From the NCBI GenBank assembly GCA_041395725.1, contig JAWKZW010000001.1:4470501-4534500 (forward strand): DNA of 64,000 bases. The letters are read 5' to 3'. Below the pieces are notes generated by a model. It made no database searches. It was given only the letters and a program-made list of their open reading frames with translations, and was not told the origin of the DNA. Positions 43,375 to 51,119 of the stretch are shown one piece after another. How positions within the stretch are numbered: position 1 is the first letter of the stretch; every line of letters begins with the position of its first letter. This DNA comes from Gammaproteobacteria bacterium (GTDB lineage: Bacteria > Pseudomonadota > Gammaproteobacteria > Pseudomonadales > Pseudohongiellaceae). The translations under genes and the position numbers were made by a program.

Positions 43375-44029
43375 GACTAAATCCTTGATTATCCTTACCG
43401 GCCGGGGCGTCAGGGGCGCTGGCTGGTGGTTCATAGGGGATCAGATTCTGTTCGGCGGCAAACAGTCTCAACATCCGGTCCCCGCGCAACTGGCGTCGGG
43501 CCCGATGCAGGTAGACCTTCACCTGGCTCTGACTCAGGTTCAGGCTCTGTTCGATCTCCAGATAGCTCAGGCCCTGGATATCCCGCATGATGACGATACT
43601 GCGGTGCGGGTCAGGCAACGTACTGATCGCCGTTTCCAGATGCTCACGGAACTGTTCGGACTCCAGGCCCGGATCCTGCACCGCCACCGCATCTTCCAGG
43701 GTTTCCGGCATATCGACTCGTTGTTGGTCGTTCTTATGCCGGCGCAGGTGATCAATGACCGAGTTATGGGCCACACGCATCAACCAGGCTCCCATGCGGT
43801 CATGGTCAATCTTGCGCCAGTGCTGCCACAAGCGGATGAACACATCCTGGGTTATATCTTCGGCATCCTCCCGGGCACGCAGACTGTAATAAGCGAACGA
43901 AAAGATCCGCTGTCGGTGCTGAGTAATTGCCTGTTTGTATTCCGCCAACATATGCTGATAAAGACGTCCGCCTCTGCAAATAGTTACATGGCATTGTCGC
44001 AGCCGCGGATCATCATGGTCCAACTTCAT
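43361..44029 (-). CDS. ECF-family RNA polymerase sigma factor
   Basis: 222 residues from the ATG at 44027-44029; a start at 43951 (MLAEYKQAITQHRQRIF) would give a more standard N-terminus. Region 2 is seen in RIFSFAYYSLRAREDAEDITQDVFIRLWQ and the helix AWLMRVAHNSVIDHLRR. Region 4 is seen in STLPDPHRSIVIMRDIQGLSYLEIEQSLNLSQSQVKVYLHRARRQL. First gene of an operon with its anti-sigma and two DUF4252 genes, which it may autoregulate. Confidence 0.92.
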   Translation of the reverse strand: MKLDHDDPRLRQCHVTICRGGRLYQHMLAEYKQAITQHRQRIFSFAYYSLRAREDAEDITQDVFIRLWQHWRKIDHDRMGAWLMRVAHNSVIDHLRRHKNDQQRVDMPETLEDAVAVQDPGLESEQFREHLETAISTLPDPHRSIVIMRDIQGLSYLEIEQSLNLSQSQVKVYLHRARRQLRGDRMLRLFAAEQNLIPYEPPASAPDAPAGKDNQGFSHADQ

Positions 44030-44093
44030 GGTGCCTGACTGCCTGGAGGGTTGTTTTATCTCATCGGGTGGTAAGGAAAATCCAGACCGTTGC

Positions 44094-44099
44094 TATAAT
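44094..44099 (+). promoter_or_regulatory. Probable -10 element for the downstream hydrolase gene
   Basis: TTGCTATAATCC contains a perfect TATAAT, 32 bases before the ATG at 44131. The -35 box is weak. The position supports the 44131 start over an upstream GTG at 44068, which would lie before the promoter. Confidence 0.45.
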
Positions 44100-44130
44100 C
44101 CCCCTACTTTTTTCGGGATTAATAGCTCCA

Positions 44131-44805
44131 ATGACTTTGAAGCGCTTACTGGCAATGGCTGTGCTGATTGCGACACCGTATCTGGCGGTGGGCGCTGAGC
44201 GTACCGTGGCCCTGGAAGGCGAGGAAGAAGTCCGGATCTGGGTGTTTACACCCCGGGAATCGGGACCCGGACCCTGGCCATTGGCCATGATGATACCCGC
44301 CGGCAGCGGTCAGGAATACGCGACCAGGGCGCAATTCTGGCTGGGGCGCGAAATGACCGAGCGGGGCTGGGTAGTGGCGGTTCCGGCATCTTCGGAAGGA
44401 CTTTCCTTTGTCGGCGACAGTGAAACCAATATCTACCAGGTGATCACCGAACTTCAAAAGGATCAAACCATCAAGACTGGCAAGGCGCTGTTAATGGGCG
44501 TTTCCAGCGGCGGCAGTTCGGCCCTGGAGATAGCCAGCAAGAACCCCGGACACTACCACGGCGTCGTGGCGGTCCCGGGCCGCATCAAGCAATCGGGCCC
44601 TTTGCCGGCCCTGGACGGTCTGCCGGTATTCCTGCGGGTGGCGGAAAAAGACTATTTCCGCTGGCACAAGGACATGTCGGACATGACTCAGCGCCTGATG
44701 TCTGCTGGCGCCCGTGTCGACGCGGCGCTGGTCCCTGATGCACGCCACATAATCAAGGTGGACCTGGAGGAGCTGGATCGCTGGCTGCTCACACTGGACA
44801 GGTAG
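44131..44805 (+). CDS. Exported alpha/beta-hydrolase-fold protein
   Basis: 224 residues from the ATG at 44131, giving a signal peptide ending near YLAVGA. The nucleophile elbow is GVSSGGSSAL (Ser in G-x-S-x-G), an oxyanion region is suggested by MMIPAGSGQEY, and a late Asp/His pair is present in AEKDYFRWH and PDARHII. It looks like a small periplasmic esterase or peptidase of the dienelactone-hydrolase-like type. Substrate unknown. Confidence 0.65.
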   Translation: MTLKRLLAMAVLIATPYLAVGAERTVALEGEEEVRIWVFTPRESGPGPWPLAMMIPAGSGQEYATRAQFWLGREMTERGWVVAVPASSEGLSFVGDSETNIYQVITELQKDQTIKTGKALLMGVSSGGSSALEIASKNPGHYHGVVAVPGRIKQSGPLPALDGLPVFLRVAEKDYFRWHKDMSDMTQRLMSAGARVDAALVPDARHIIKVDLEELDRWLLTLDR

Positions 44806-44871
44806 TGCTCTGCCGCCAGCGTTGTTGGCATTCGTTTATTTAGAGCGACTAAACTGCACTCATTCCGCCTG

Positions 44872-44896
44872 GCTGGAGGCAAAAATGGCCTCCAGC
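44872..44896. terminator. Hairpin between convergent genes, possible terminator
   Basis: GCTGGAGGC at 44872-44880 and GCCTCCAGC at 44888-44896 form a perfect 9-bp stem with a 7-base A-rich loop. No T-tract follows on either strand, so termination efficiency is uncertain. It lies between the hydrolase and the BamE-like gene, which converge. Confidence 0.5.
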
Positions 44897-44925
44897 AGCG
44901 ATAATCAGCTTAGTGTGAACAAGCC

Positions 44926-45285
44926 CTAGAACGTATCGGATTCTATCCAGTAGTTGGTAACCAGATTCTGATCGAATTCGATTGAAAGGGTTTCCGTGCG
45001 CTCCTGCTCGACATCCACAGAAAAAACCAGAAAAAGGCCGACTTCTGTATCTTTTTCCGAACGATTGCGGTATTTCCAGACCTCTGTCCCGTCAGCATAG
45101 CTCAGACGGGTGGAGGGTTCACCAAACGTACTCCGTACCCAGTCCACGTCACTGGAGCCAACCTGCAGGCGGTTGACATCACCCTCATCCCAGGTACTGT
45201 CCAGCAACCGGCCATCGGAATCCACCGTGAGCAGACAACCGGCAAGAGCCATCCCCATTATTAAAAGAACTACGATTCTAGTCAT
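44926..45285 (-). CDS. BamE/SmpA-like lipoprotein
   Basis: 119 residues with a lipobox LAGC (Cys17). The mature part contains VNRLQVGSSDVDWVRSTFGEPSTRLSYADGTEVWKY, which follows the BamE/OmlA pattern (L.xG.t...V...lG.P......dg...W.Y). BamE is an accessory lipoprotein of the outer-membrane beta-barrel assembly machine. Since a canonical bamE normally sits next to fur or recN elsewhere, this may be a paralogue. Confidence 0.65.
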   Translation of the reverse strand: MTRIVVLLIMGMALAGCLLTVDSDGRLLDSTWDEGDVNRLQVGSSDVDWVRSTFGEPSTRLSYADGTEVWKYRNRSEKDTEVGLFLVFSVDVEQERTETLSIEFDQNLVTNYWIESDTF

Positions 45286-45565
45286 ACCATTACCCCATTA
45301 GTGTTATTACATTACGGCACCGATTACTCGATTCTGTTTAGACGCGTGCTGTCTCACAAAGGTTACAGATACCACCGCTCTGGCCTCCACGAGCGGCACT
45401 TCCCGCTCCGGCGGCGCGGCAATCACGCAGTTGTCGACTTTGCCGCCAGGAGGCTTAACCAGGGCTTAATCCCGTATTGGCAGGCGGGAGCGGTACTGAT
45501 AAGGTTAGCGCCCAGGATTCATCAATGCTTCATCAACGCTTCCGAGCAATCAACCGAGTAATGCC

Positions 45566-45946
45566 ATGTACCTGACCATCAAAATAATCCATGCCAGCTT
45601 CGCCCTCATTTCAATACTGGGCTTTGCCTGGCGCGGCTATCTCAAAGTAAGTCGCAATGAACTCCCACGGCATTTCGTCTACCGGGTTCTGCCGCATATC
45701 GTCGACACAGTCCTGCTCACCAGTGCCATCTTCCTGGTGGCACTCTCAGGCCAGTATCCCTTCGTGGTTTCCTGGGTGACAGCCAAAGTGCTGGCACTGT
45801 TCGTGTATATTGGCCTGGGTATCACCTTGATGCGTTCCCAGGCGGACCAGGGCCGGCGCAGATTGCTCTACGGTCTCACCCTGTTGAGCGGGATCTATAT
45901 TCTCCTGGTCGCCGCCAGCAAGAGCGCCATCCCCTTCGCGCTCTAG
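45566..45946 (+). CDS. SirB2-family membrane protein
   Basis: 126 residues with four hydrophobic segments. The start MYLTIKIIHASFALISILGFAWRGYLK, the conserved LPHIVDTVLLTSAIFLV and WVTAKVLALFVYIGLGI match the SirB family (named for a Salmonella invasion-gene regulator; molecular role unknown). It lies 10 bases before the BASS transporter gene and likely shares its transcript. Confidence 0.88.
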   Translation: MYLTIKIIHASFALISILGFAWRGYLKVSRNELPRHFVYRVLPHIVDTVLLTSAIFLVALSGQYPFVVSWVTAKVLALFVYIGLGITLMRSQADQGRRRLLYGLTLLSGIYILLVAASKSAIPFAL

Positions 45947-45956
45947 TCGCGGATCG

Positions 45957-46886
45957 ATGAACGCCCTGGCGTCTTTTAATCGCCTGTTTCCTCTTTGGGC
46001 CCTACTGACATCCCTGCTGGCCTATCTGCAGCCCTCTCTATTCATCGGCTGGCAGGGATCGATTGTGCCGTTACTGGCGGCCGTCATGTTCATGATGGGG
46101 TTAACCCTCTCAGCGTCCGATTTTCGTCGCGTGCTGGTAACACCCCGCCCGATACTCATCGGAGTGGGGCTGCAATTTCTCGTCATGCCCCTGGCGGCCT
46201 TCCTGCTGGCGCGCACTCTGCAAATGTCCACCCAACTGACTGCCGGCATGATTCTGGTCGGCAGCTGTGCCGGCGGCACCGCGTCCAACGTCATCTGCTT
46301 TCTGGCCCGAGGCGACGTGGCATTGTCTATCAGCATGACCATGGTATCGACACTGCTGGGGGTAGTCGCCACGCCTCTGCTCTGTACCCTGTATCTGACC
46401 ACCGCCGTTGAAGTCGACACCCTGGGTATGTTGCTGAGTATCATTCAGGTAGTGCTGATCCCTGTTGGCGCAGGCCTGCTGGTGAACCGTTACCAGGGGG
46501 CACTGATCCCGCGCCTCGAACCCCTCCTGCCAAGCCTTTCGGTTATGATCATTCTGATGATAATCGCCATCATCGTTGCCTTGAACGCAGATCGTCTGGT
46601 TCAGGTGGGAACGCTAACCCTGCTGGCGGTAATCCTGCATAACGCCCTGGGGTTGAGCGGCGGTTACTATTTTTCGCGCCTGTTGGGCCTGAACCTGCAA
46701 CAGAGCCGGACAATTGCCATCGAAGTCGGCATGCAGAATTCCGGACTGGGTGTGGCGCTGGCCATGGAGTTTTTCTCTGCCACCGCAGCCCTGCCTGGTG
46801 CGCTGTTCAGCATCTGGCACAACATCAGCGGCTCTATACTGGCGACTCACTGGAGCAAACACCCCCACCGAAGGGACAGGCTCTGA
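45957..46886 (+). CDS. Bile acid:sodium symporter (BASS) family transporter
   Basis: 309 residues, about nine or ten membrane segments. AAVMFMMGLTLSASDFRRVL at the start, GSCAGGTASNVICFLARGDVALS in the middle and EVGMQNSGLGVALA near the end are signature segments of the BASS/YocS/PanS family. Bacterial members import organic anions such as pantoate, 2-oxoacids or sulfonates with sodium. The substrate is unknown. Confidence 0.88.
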   Translation: MNALASFNRLFPLWALLTSLLAYLQPSLFIGWQGSIVPLLAAVMFMMGLTLSASDFRRVLVTPRPILIGVGLQFLVMPLAAFLLARTLQMSTQLTAGMILVGSCAGGTASNVICFLARGDVALSISMTMVSTLLGVVATPLLCTLYLTTAVEVDTLGMLLSIIQVVLIPVGAGLLVNRYQGALIPRLEPLLPSLSVMIILMIIAIIVALNADRLVQVGTLTLLAVILHNALGLSGGYYFSRLLGLNLQQSRTIAIEVGMQNSGLGVALAMEFFSATAALPGALFSIWHNISGSILATHWSKHPHRRDRL

Positions 46887-46960
46887 CCGTGAACCGGGTA
46901 CCGGCCCCAGGAAAAGTTTTTGAACGTACTAGTAACTTCACATTTTTTTTCGATCAACGG

Positions 46961-46988
46961 TTGACTTGAAAATTAAAAGGCATAAAAT
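46961..46988 (+). promoter_or_regulatory. Strong sigma-70-type promoter of an orphan transcription unit
   Basis: TTGACT at 46961-46966, a 16-base AT-rich spacer and TAAAAT at 46983-46988. Transcription would start near 46995. It lies beyond the end of the BASS gene and starts a unit that ends at a strong terminator at 47194-47239. Confidence 0.65.
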
Positions 46989-47050
46989 TCGCCACCTGTC
47001 TGAAGCCTGCATCGGGTTTTAAACTAATCCATACAAATCGCGTGAGAAAA

Positions 47051-47161
47051 ATGGTTATTTATCACACCACAACAATTAACAGCCTGCCGGCAAGCATGTT
47101 CCTGAAGGGGAATACGGCCTGCTCGCGTGTGGTGGAGACCCGGAGGTCCAGCTTGGAGTGA
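47051..47161 (+). CDS. Possible 36-residue small protein or leader peptide
   Basis: ATG at 47051 preceded by GTGAGAAAA, reading MVIYHTTTINSLPASMFLKG and ending RRSSLE with TGA at 47159-47161. It fits wholly inside the orphan transcript and stops 33 bases before the terminator stem, the geometry of a leader peptide before an attenuator. No run of a single amino acid codon is present apart from three Thr. Coding status is unproven. Confidence 0.25.
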   Translation: MVIYHTTTINSLPASMFLKGNTACSRVVETRRSSLE

Positions 47162-47193
47162 TTTCATCAGAAAACTGCTGATTACCAAGTCTG

Positions 47194-47239
47194 AAAAAAG
47201 ACCTCTACGCGTCTCAACCGCCTAGAGGTCTTTTTTTTT
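47194..47239 (+). terminator. Strong intrinsic terminator
   Basis: Stem 47194-47207 with 47223-47236 (AAAAAAGACCTCTA against TAGAGGTCTTTTTT), a 15-base loop, and a T-tract through 47239. It is upstream of the MFS gene and ends the orphan transcript; it could also act as an attenuator. Confidence 0.9.
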
Positions 47240-47292
47240 GCACTGCATTTATCAAAACATCCGAAGCTGACTTCGGGTGCAGGGGAACTATT

Positions 47293-48492
47293 GTGGTTAA
47301 AAAACTGCAAAGAAACATCAAGCTTGTCTACGGGCTGGCATTCTTTCACTGCTTCATGATTATCGTGCCGGTTATCGTGCCGTTTTTCATGTCGAAGGGG
47401 CTTGGCCTGGCGGAGATTTTTTACCTGCAGACAGTCTATGCCGCCACCATTGTTCTGCTCGAGGCACCTTCGGGTTACTTCGCCGACCTCTTCGGTCGTC
47501 GAATCGCCCTGCTGGCAGGCAGTGTTGTACACGGCGTGGGGTATCTGCTGCTCAATTTCGCTGACAACTTTCTGAGCCTGATGGCTTTTGAAATCATTGT
47601 CGGGGTTGCCGGCAGCCTGCTCTCTGGTGCGGATCTTGCCTTGCTGTACGATTCCCATAAAGCTCTCGACAACGAGGACATTTCGCCACACAGCCCTGGA
47701 ATTGCGCAGTTAGGATTCATTAAGTCATGCGCGGAAGGTTGCGGTGCGCTGCTGGGCGGCGTGCTTGCATTGTGGTCATTCGAAATTATGGTGGTCGGTC
47801 AATCGCTGGGGGCCTGGGTCTGTTTCATACTCGCCCTGTTTGTGGTGGAACCTCCGTACAAAAATGAGGAACAGGATGAGTCCAGCACCAGGCTGGTCAA
47901 TATCTTCAGGCATATGTGGCGTAGCGATCGGGTATTGCGCAATGTCTTTATCGCTATACCCGTTTACAACCTGGCTACGATACACGTCGTCTGGCTGGTC
48001 CAGCCGTACTGGGAAGATCGGGGCGTGTCCCTCGCGGCCTTCGGTATTCTCTGGTTCGCCCAGAGCCTGACCGTCGGCATGGCCAGCCGCTGGAGCTTTG
48101 ATATTGAACGCAGGCATGGCGCCACAGCAGCATTGTGCCTGATCGGAGTATTGCCCGTGCTTGGTTTTTTCGGCATGGCATGGCTCCAGGGCTGGACAGG
48201 AATCGCGATCTGCCTGTTGTTGTTTTTTGGCCGGGGGCTGGTACAGGTCATCCTGGTTAACGCGCTCAACAGGCGTGTCCCGAGCAGCTTTCGGGCCACA
48301 GCCAATTCACTGACCAGCTTTACATTCCGCCTGGGATTTATCACCACAGGGCCACTGGTAGGGTATGTCGCTGAAAGCCAGGGCTTGACCATGGCGCTCA
48401 ACCTGCTGGGCTGGGCCTTTATCGCGGCATTCCTGTTCATCATGCTGCCACTGATCCGATCGGTGAAGCTGCTGCAGCGGGAGCCGGCCTGA
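47293..48492 (+). CDS. MFS transporter
   Basis: 399 residues, GTG start with AGGGG eight bases upstream. About twelve membrane segments. The MFS motif between segments 2 and 3 appears as GYFADLFGRRIALLAG, with PSGYFAD just before it. A central cytoplasmic loop is acidic (PPYKNEEQDESS). It resembles uncharacterised drug/metabolite exporters. It may be controlled by the terminator-ended leader 54 bases upstream, which is inference. Confidence 0.85.
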   Translation: MVKKLQRNIKLVYGLAFFHCFMIIVPVIVPFFMSKGLGLAEIFYLQTVYAATIVLLEAPSGYFADLFGRRIALLAGSVVHGVGYLLLNFADNFLSLMAFEIIVGVAGSLLSGADLALLYDSHKALDNEDISPHSPGIAQLGFIKSCAEGCGALLGGVLALWSFEIMVVGQSLGAWVCFILALFVVEPPYKNEEQDESSTRLVNIFRHMWRSDRVLRNVFIAIPVYNLATIHVVWLVQPYWEDRGVSLAAFGILWFAQSLTVGMASRWSFDIERRHGATAALCLIGVLPVLGFFGMAWLQGWTGIAICLLLFFGRGLVQVILVNALNRRVPSSFRATANSLTSFTFRLGFITTGPLVGYVAESQGLTMALNLLGWAFIAAFLFIMLPLIRSVKLLQREPA

Positions 48493-48516
48493 CAACCCGC
48501 CAGAAATCCCCCCCCT

Positions 48517-48560
48517 GGGTGGCCATCCAGAATCCCCTTCCGGATGGCCGCCCTTTTTTT
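48517..48560 (+). terminator. Intrinsic terminator after the MFS gene
   Basis: GGGTGGCCATCC (48517-48528) pairs with GGATGGCCGCCC (48542-48553), 12 bp with one G-U pair, followed by seven T residues. It starts 25 bases after the MFS stop codon. Confidence 0.9.
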
Positions 48561-48569
48561 AACCGGCAG

Positions 48570-48584
48570 GCACCTTATTGGTGC
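48570..48584. promoter_or_regulatory. NtrC-type operator upstream of glnK
   Basis: GCACC-TTATT-GGTGC is a perfect 5-bp dyad matching the inner part of the NtrC (GlnG) consensus TGCACC-N5-GGTGCA. It lies about 190 bases before the glnK ATG, a normal distance for an enhancer of a sigma-54 promoter. A candidate -24/-12 element, CCGGCACCATGCCGCAG near 48689-48705, has GG and GC nine rather than ten bases apart, so the promoter itself is not secured. Confidence 0.6.
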
Positions 48585-48770
48585 TTTGCAAGGTGTCATG
48601 ATAAAGTCGTGGCCATTCTGCGACCCCGCTATGATTAGCGTCAATCAGGCCCGGGAAGCACGGAGAACCCAGGAAGCTCTGCCTGATTCCGGCACCATGC
48701 CGCAGCGATAAAGCGGAGATTCCCTTAACAGGCATAAAAACCAGCTAACAATAAAGGCGGGAGAGAAACC

Positions 48771-49109
48771 ATGAAATTAATCACGGCGATTATTAAACCG
48801 TTCAAGTCTGATGACGTCCGCGAGGCGCTTTCTGAACTTGGTGTAAACGGTATGACTGTAACCGAAGTCAAGGGGTTCGGGCGTCAGAAGGGTCACACCG
48901 AACTCTATCGTGGCGCCGAATATGTCATCGACTTTTTACCTAAAGCAAAACTGGAGGTAGCGATCGAAGACGGGCTGGTCGATCAGGCAATCGAGGCGAT
49001 ATGCAAGGTCGCCCAGACCGGGCAGATCGGCGACGGCAAGATTTTCGTGAGCAACCTCGAGCAGGTAGTTCGCATTCGAACCGGGGAAACCGGCAACGAC
49101 GCATTGTAA
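48771..49109 (+). CDS. glnK: P-II nitrogen regulatory protein
   Basis: 112 residues, the standard length. T-loop GFGRQKGHTELYRGAEYVIDFLPK has the uridylylation site Tyr51. MKLITAIIKPFK at the start and the C-loop TGQIGDGKIFV also match. It reports nitrogen and energy status by binding ATP/ADP and 2-oxoglutarate. Position 15 bases before amtB identifies it as GlnK, which blocks AmtB under nitrogen excess. An NtrC-like site upstream suggests activation under nitrogen limitation. Confidence 0.95.
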   Translation: MKLITAIIKPFKSDDVREALSELGVNGMTVTEVKGFGRQKGHTELYRGAEYVIDFLPKAKLEVAIEDGLVDQAIEAICKVAQTGQIGDGKIFVSNLEQVVRIRTGETGNDAL

Positions 49110-49123
49110 GCGGGGAGAACACA

Positions 49124-50434
49124 ATGATAAAAAGAAAACACCGGGGGTCCAGCCTACTGGCGTTGGCGACCCTGGCACTACCCTCGCTTTCACAGGCTCA
49201 GGGCACCGCGATTGACGGCGCCAACACCGCCTGGATACTGACCGCAACAGCGCTGGTTCTGTTCATGACCATTCCAGGCCTGTCGCTGTTTTATGGCGGG
49301 CTGGTCAGAACCAAAAACGTACTTTCTATTCTGATGCAATGCTTTGCCATTACCATCATGGTGTCCGTACTGTGGCTGCTGGTAGGCTACAGTATCGCCT
49401 TTGGCCCCTCTGAATCCGCCTATTGGGGAGGCCTGAGCAAAGCGTTCTTCAGTGGCGTGGTTGTGGACTCCATGGCCGGTGATATTCCTGAAACCGTGTT
49501 TGCTGCGTTCCAGATGACGTTCGCCATCATTACGCCTGCACTGGTGGTGGGTGCCTTTGCCGAACGTATGAAATTCTCCGCGATGATGCTGTTCAGCGCC
49601 CTGTGGACATTGCTGGTTTATTTTCCCGTGGCGAACTGGGTCTGGGGTGGAGGCTGGCTGGGCCAAATGGGGCTCATTGATTTTGCTGGCGGTACCGTTG
49701 TGCACGTCACCGCCGGGGTGGCAGCGGTCGTTGCCGCCCTGATGCTTGGGCAGCGGAAAGGCTTTCTTTCATCGGCCCTGGTTCCCCACAATATGACTAT
49801 GACCGTGACTGGCGCGGGCATGCTGTGGGTCGGCTGGTTCGGTTTTAATGCGGGCAGTGCATTGGCAGCCGACGGCAGTGCCGGCATGGCATTGATCGCC
49901 ACCCATCTGTCAGCCTCGGCCGGAGCACTCACCTGGATGACAATCGAGTGGGTAAAATACGGTAAGCCCAGCGCCCTGGGCGCCGTGACCGGCATGGTTG
50001 CCGGCCTGGCCACGATCACCCCCGCATCGGGGTCAGTGGGCCCCGCTGGCGGTATGCTGATCGGCATCGCCGGGGGTGCCATTTGCTTTTTTGCCACCAC
50101 GACCATGAAGAACAGATTAAAGATCGACGATTCGCTGGATGTTTTTCCCGTCCATGGTGTTGGCGGCATACTGGGGACGTTACTGGCCGGAGTCCTGGTT
50201 TCTCAGAATCTGGGCGTATTCAGCGGCAACGGCTATGCCGAAGGCATGAACATGGGGTCGCAAGTGCTGGTGCAGATCACCGGCATTCTCGCCGTTGCTG
50301 TCTATACTGGCATTCTGACTGTCGTGATTCTGAAAACAGTGGGGGCACTGACTTCCGGCCTGCGTATCAGTGACGAGGAAGAGCAGATGGGCTGCGACAT
50401 CAGCGACCACGACGAGAAAGGTTATTCAATGTAG
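49124..50434 (+). CDS. amtB: Ammonium transporter
   Basis: 436 residues from the ATG at 49124, preceded by GGGGAG. A signal peptide (LALATLALPSLSQAQG) precedes eleven membrane segments, as in E. coli AmtB. The pore histidines are in GGTVVHVTAGVAAVVAAL and FPVHGVGGILGTLLAGV, and GLSLFYGGLVRTKNVLSILMQ is the family's first signature. It conducts ammonium across the inner membrane and is gated by GlnK encoded upstream. Confidence 0.95.
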   Translation: MIKRKHRGSSLLALATLALPSLSQAQGTAIDGANTAWILTATALVLFMTIPGLSLFYGGLVRTKNVLSILMQCFAITIMVSVLWLLVGYSIAFGPSESAYWGGLSKAFFSGVVVDSMAGDIPETVFAAFQMTFAIITPALVVGAFAERMKFSAMMLFSALWTLLVYFPVANWVWGGGWLGQMGLIDFAGGTVVHVTAGVAAVVAALMLGQRKGFLSSALVPHNMTMTVTGAGMLWVGWFGFNAGSALAADGSAGMALIATHLSASAGALTWMTIEWVKYGKPSALGAVTGMVAGLATITPASGSVGPAGGMLIGIAGGAICFFATTTMKNRLKIDDSLDVFPVHGVGGILGTLLAGVLVSQNLGVFSGNGYAEGMNMGSQVLVQITGILAVAVYTGILTVVILKTVGALTSGLRISDEEEQMGCDISDHDEKGYSM

Positions 50435-50457
50435 CCGACTGATAGATACGACGAACA

Positions 50458-50483
50458 GGCACCACCCCTGCCAGGGTGGTGCC
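50458..50483 (+). terminator. Hairpin after amtB, probable terminator
   Basis: GGCACCACCC (50458-50467) and GGGTGGTGCC (50474-50483) form a perfect 10-bp stem with a 6-base loop, 24 bases after the amtB stop. There is no T-tract, so it may act as a 3'-end stabiliser or a factor-assisted terminator. Confidence 0.55.
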
Positions 50484-50598
50484 AACGCGCCCTTACCATG
50501 CACCATGCGGCATCGGAGCGGACACGCTCGTCGACACCCCTCCTCAGTAACCCAATAAGACTCTCACAGAGCCTCTAAGCCGCCTTTTTAAAGGTGCT

Positions 50599-51063
50599 TT
50601 AAGTTGCCTGAGTGTATTTCCGCAGCGTGGTGATGGCATACACAAGATTGTTACCGGCCAGGTCGAGAAACCAGGTTGCGACCAGGGTCGTGGTCCGCCC
50701 GTCGTTGAGCACTTCACTTCTGATCCGGAATCGCGGCCCAGTCACCGGCTGCAGGTAATCTATCCGCATGTTCACCGTAGAGGACCAGGTAAAACCCGGT
50801 TTATCAGCAAACAGGGTTCGAACCGTATAGATCGCCGCCATGTCTACGTAGGTTCCGGTAAATCCGCCGAACAGCTGCCTGCGCGGATTGAGCAGCTGCT
50901 CAGGCAGGTGCACATCCAGCTCCAGCAGACCTGGCTCCTCGCGGAGTGTATTCCACTTGTAGGCTTCCACCAGGTCACCGGCACAGTGACCCGGTTTCAT
51001 GAAGAGGGGCTTGTCGCGGTTATCGAGCTGCCTCTGCAGCGCTTCCTGCTCGGTCTGATCCAT
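50599..51063 (-). CDS. PaaI-type hotdog thioesterase
   Basis: 154 residues. The hotdog helix region QLFGGFTGTYVDMAAIYTVRTL has the G-G-x-x-x-x-x-D pattern of PaaI-like acyl-CoA thioesterases, followed by SSTVNMRIDYLQPVTG and a beta strand with TTTLVATWFLDLAGN. It probably hydrolyses medium-chain or aromatic acyl-CoAs. Convergent with amtB. Confidence 0.8.
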   Translation of the reverse strand: MDQTEQEALQRQLDNRDKPLFMKPGHCAGDLVEAYKWNTLREEPGLLELDVHLPEQLLNPRRQLFGGFTGTYVDMAAIYTVRTLFADKPGFTWSSTVNMRIDYLQPVTGPRFRIRSEVLNDGRTTTLVATWFLDLAGNNLVYAITTLRKYTQAT

Positions 51064-51119
51064 TTCTCTCAGGGTCTGTTCACACTAAGGAACCTCTGAT
51101 TCACTGACAGGACTGGCCG

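Larger units (their letters stand above)
46995..47239 (+). ncRNA. Candidate small RNA or leader RNA, family unknown
   Basis: Bounded by a good promoter (46961-46988) and a strong intrinsic terminator (47194-47239), giving a transcript of about 245 bases. Internal foldable segments include GACC-CGGA-GGTC near 47137-47148. It matches no RNA family I recognise and I see no 6S or tmRNA features. It may be a free small RNA, or an attenuated leader of the MFS gene starting at 47293. It also encloses a 36-codon reading frame (47051-47161). Confidence 0.45.

Noticed and set aside
45301..45561. Forward 86-codon frame before the SirB2 gene
   Set aside because: GTG start without ribosome-binding site, composition rich in Arg and His unlike its neighbours, and no family resemblance.
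48689..48705. Sigma-54 promoter for glnK
   Set aside because: GG and GC are nine bases apart instead of ten, so it is mentioned only as a near match and not called.
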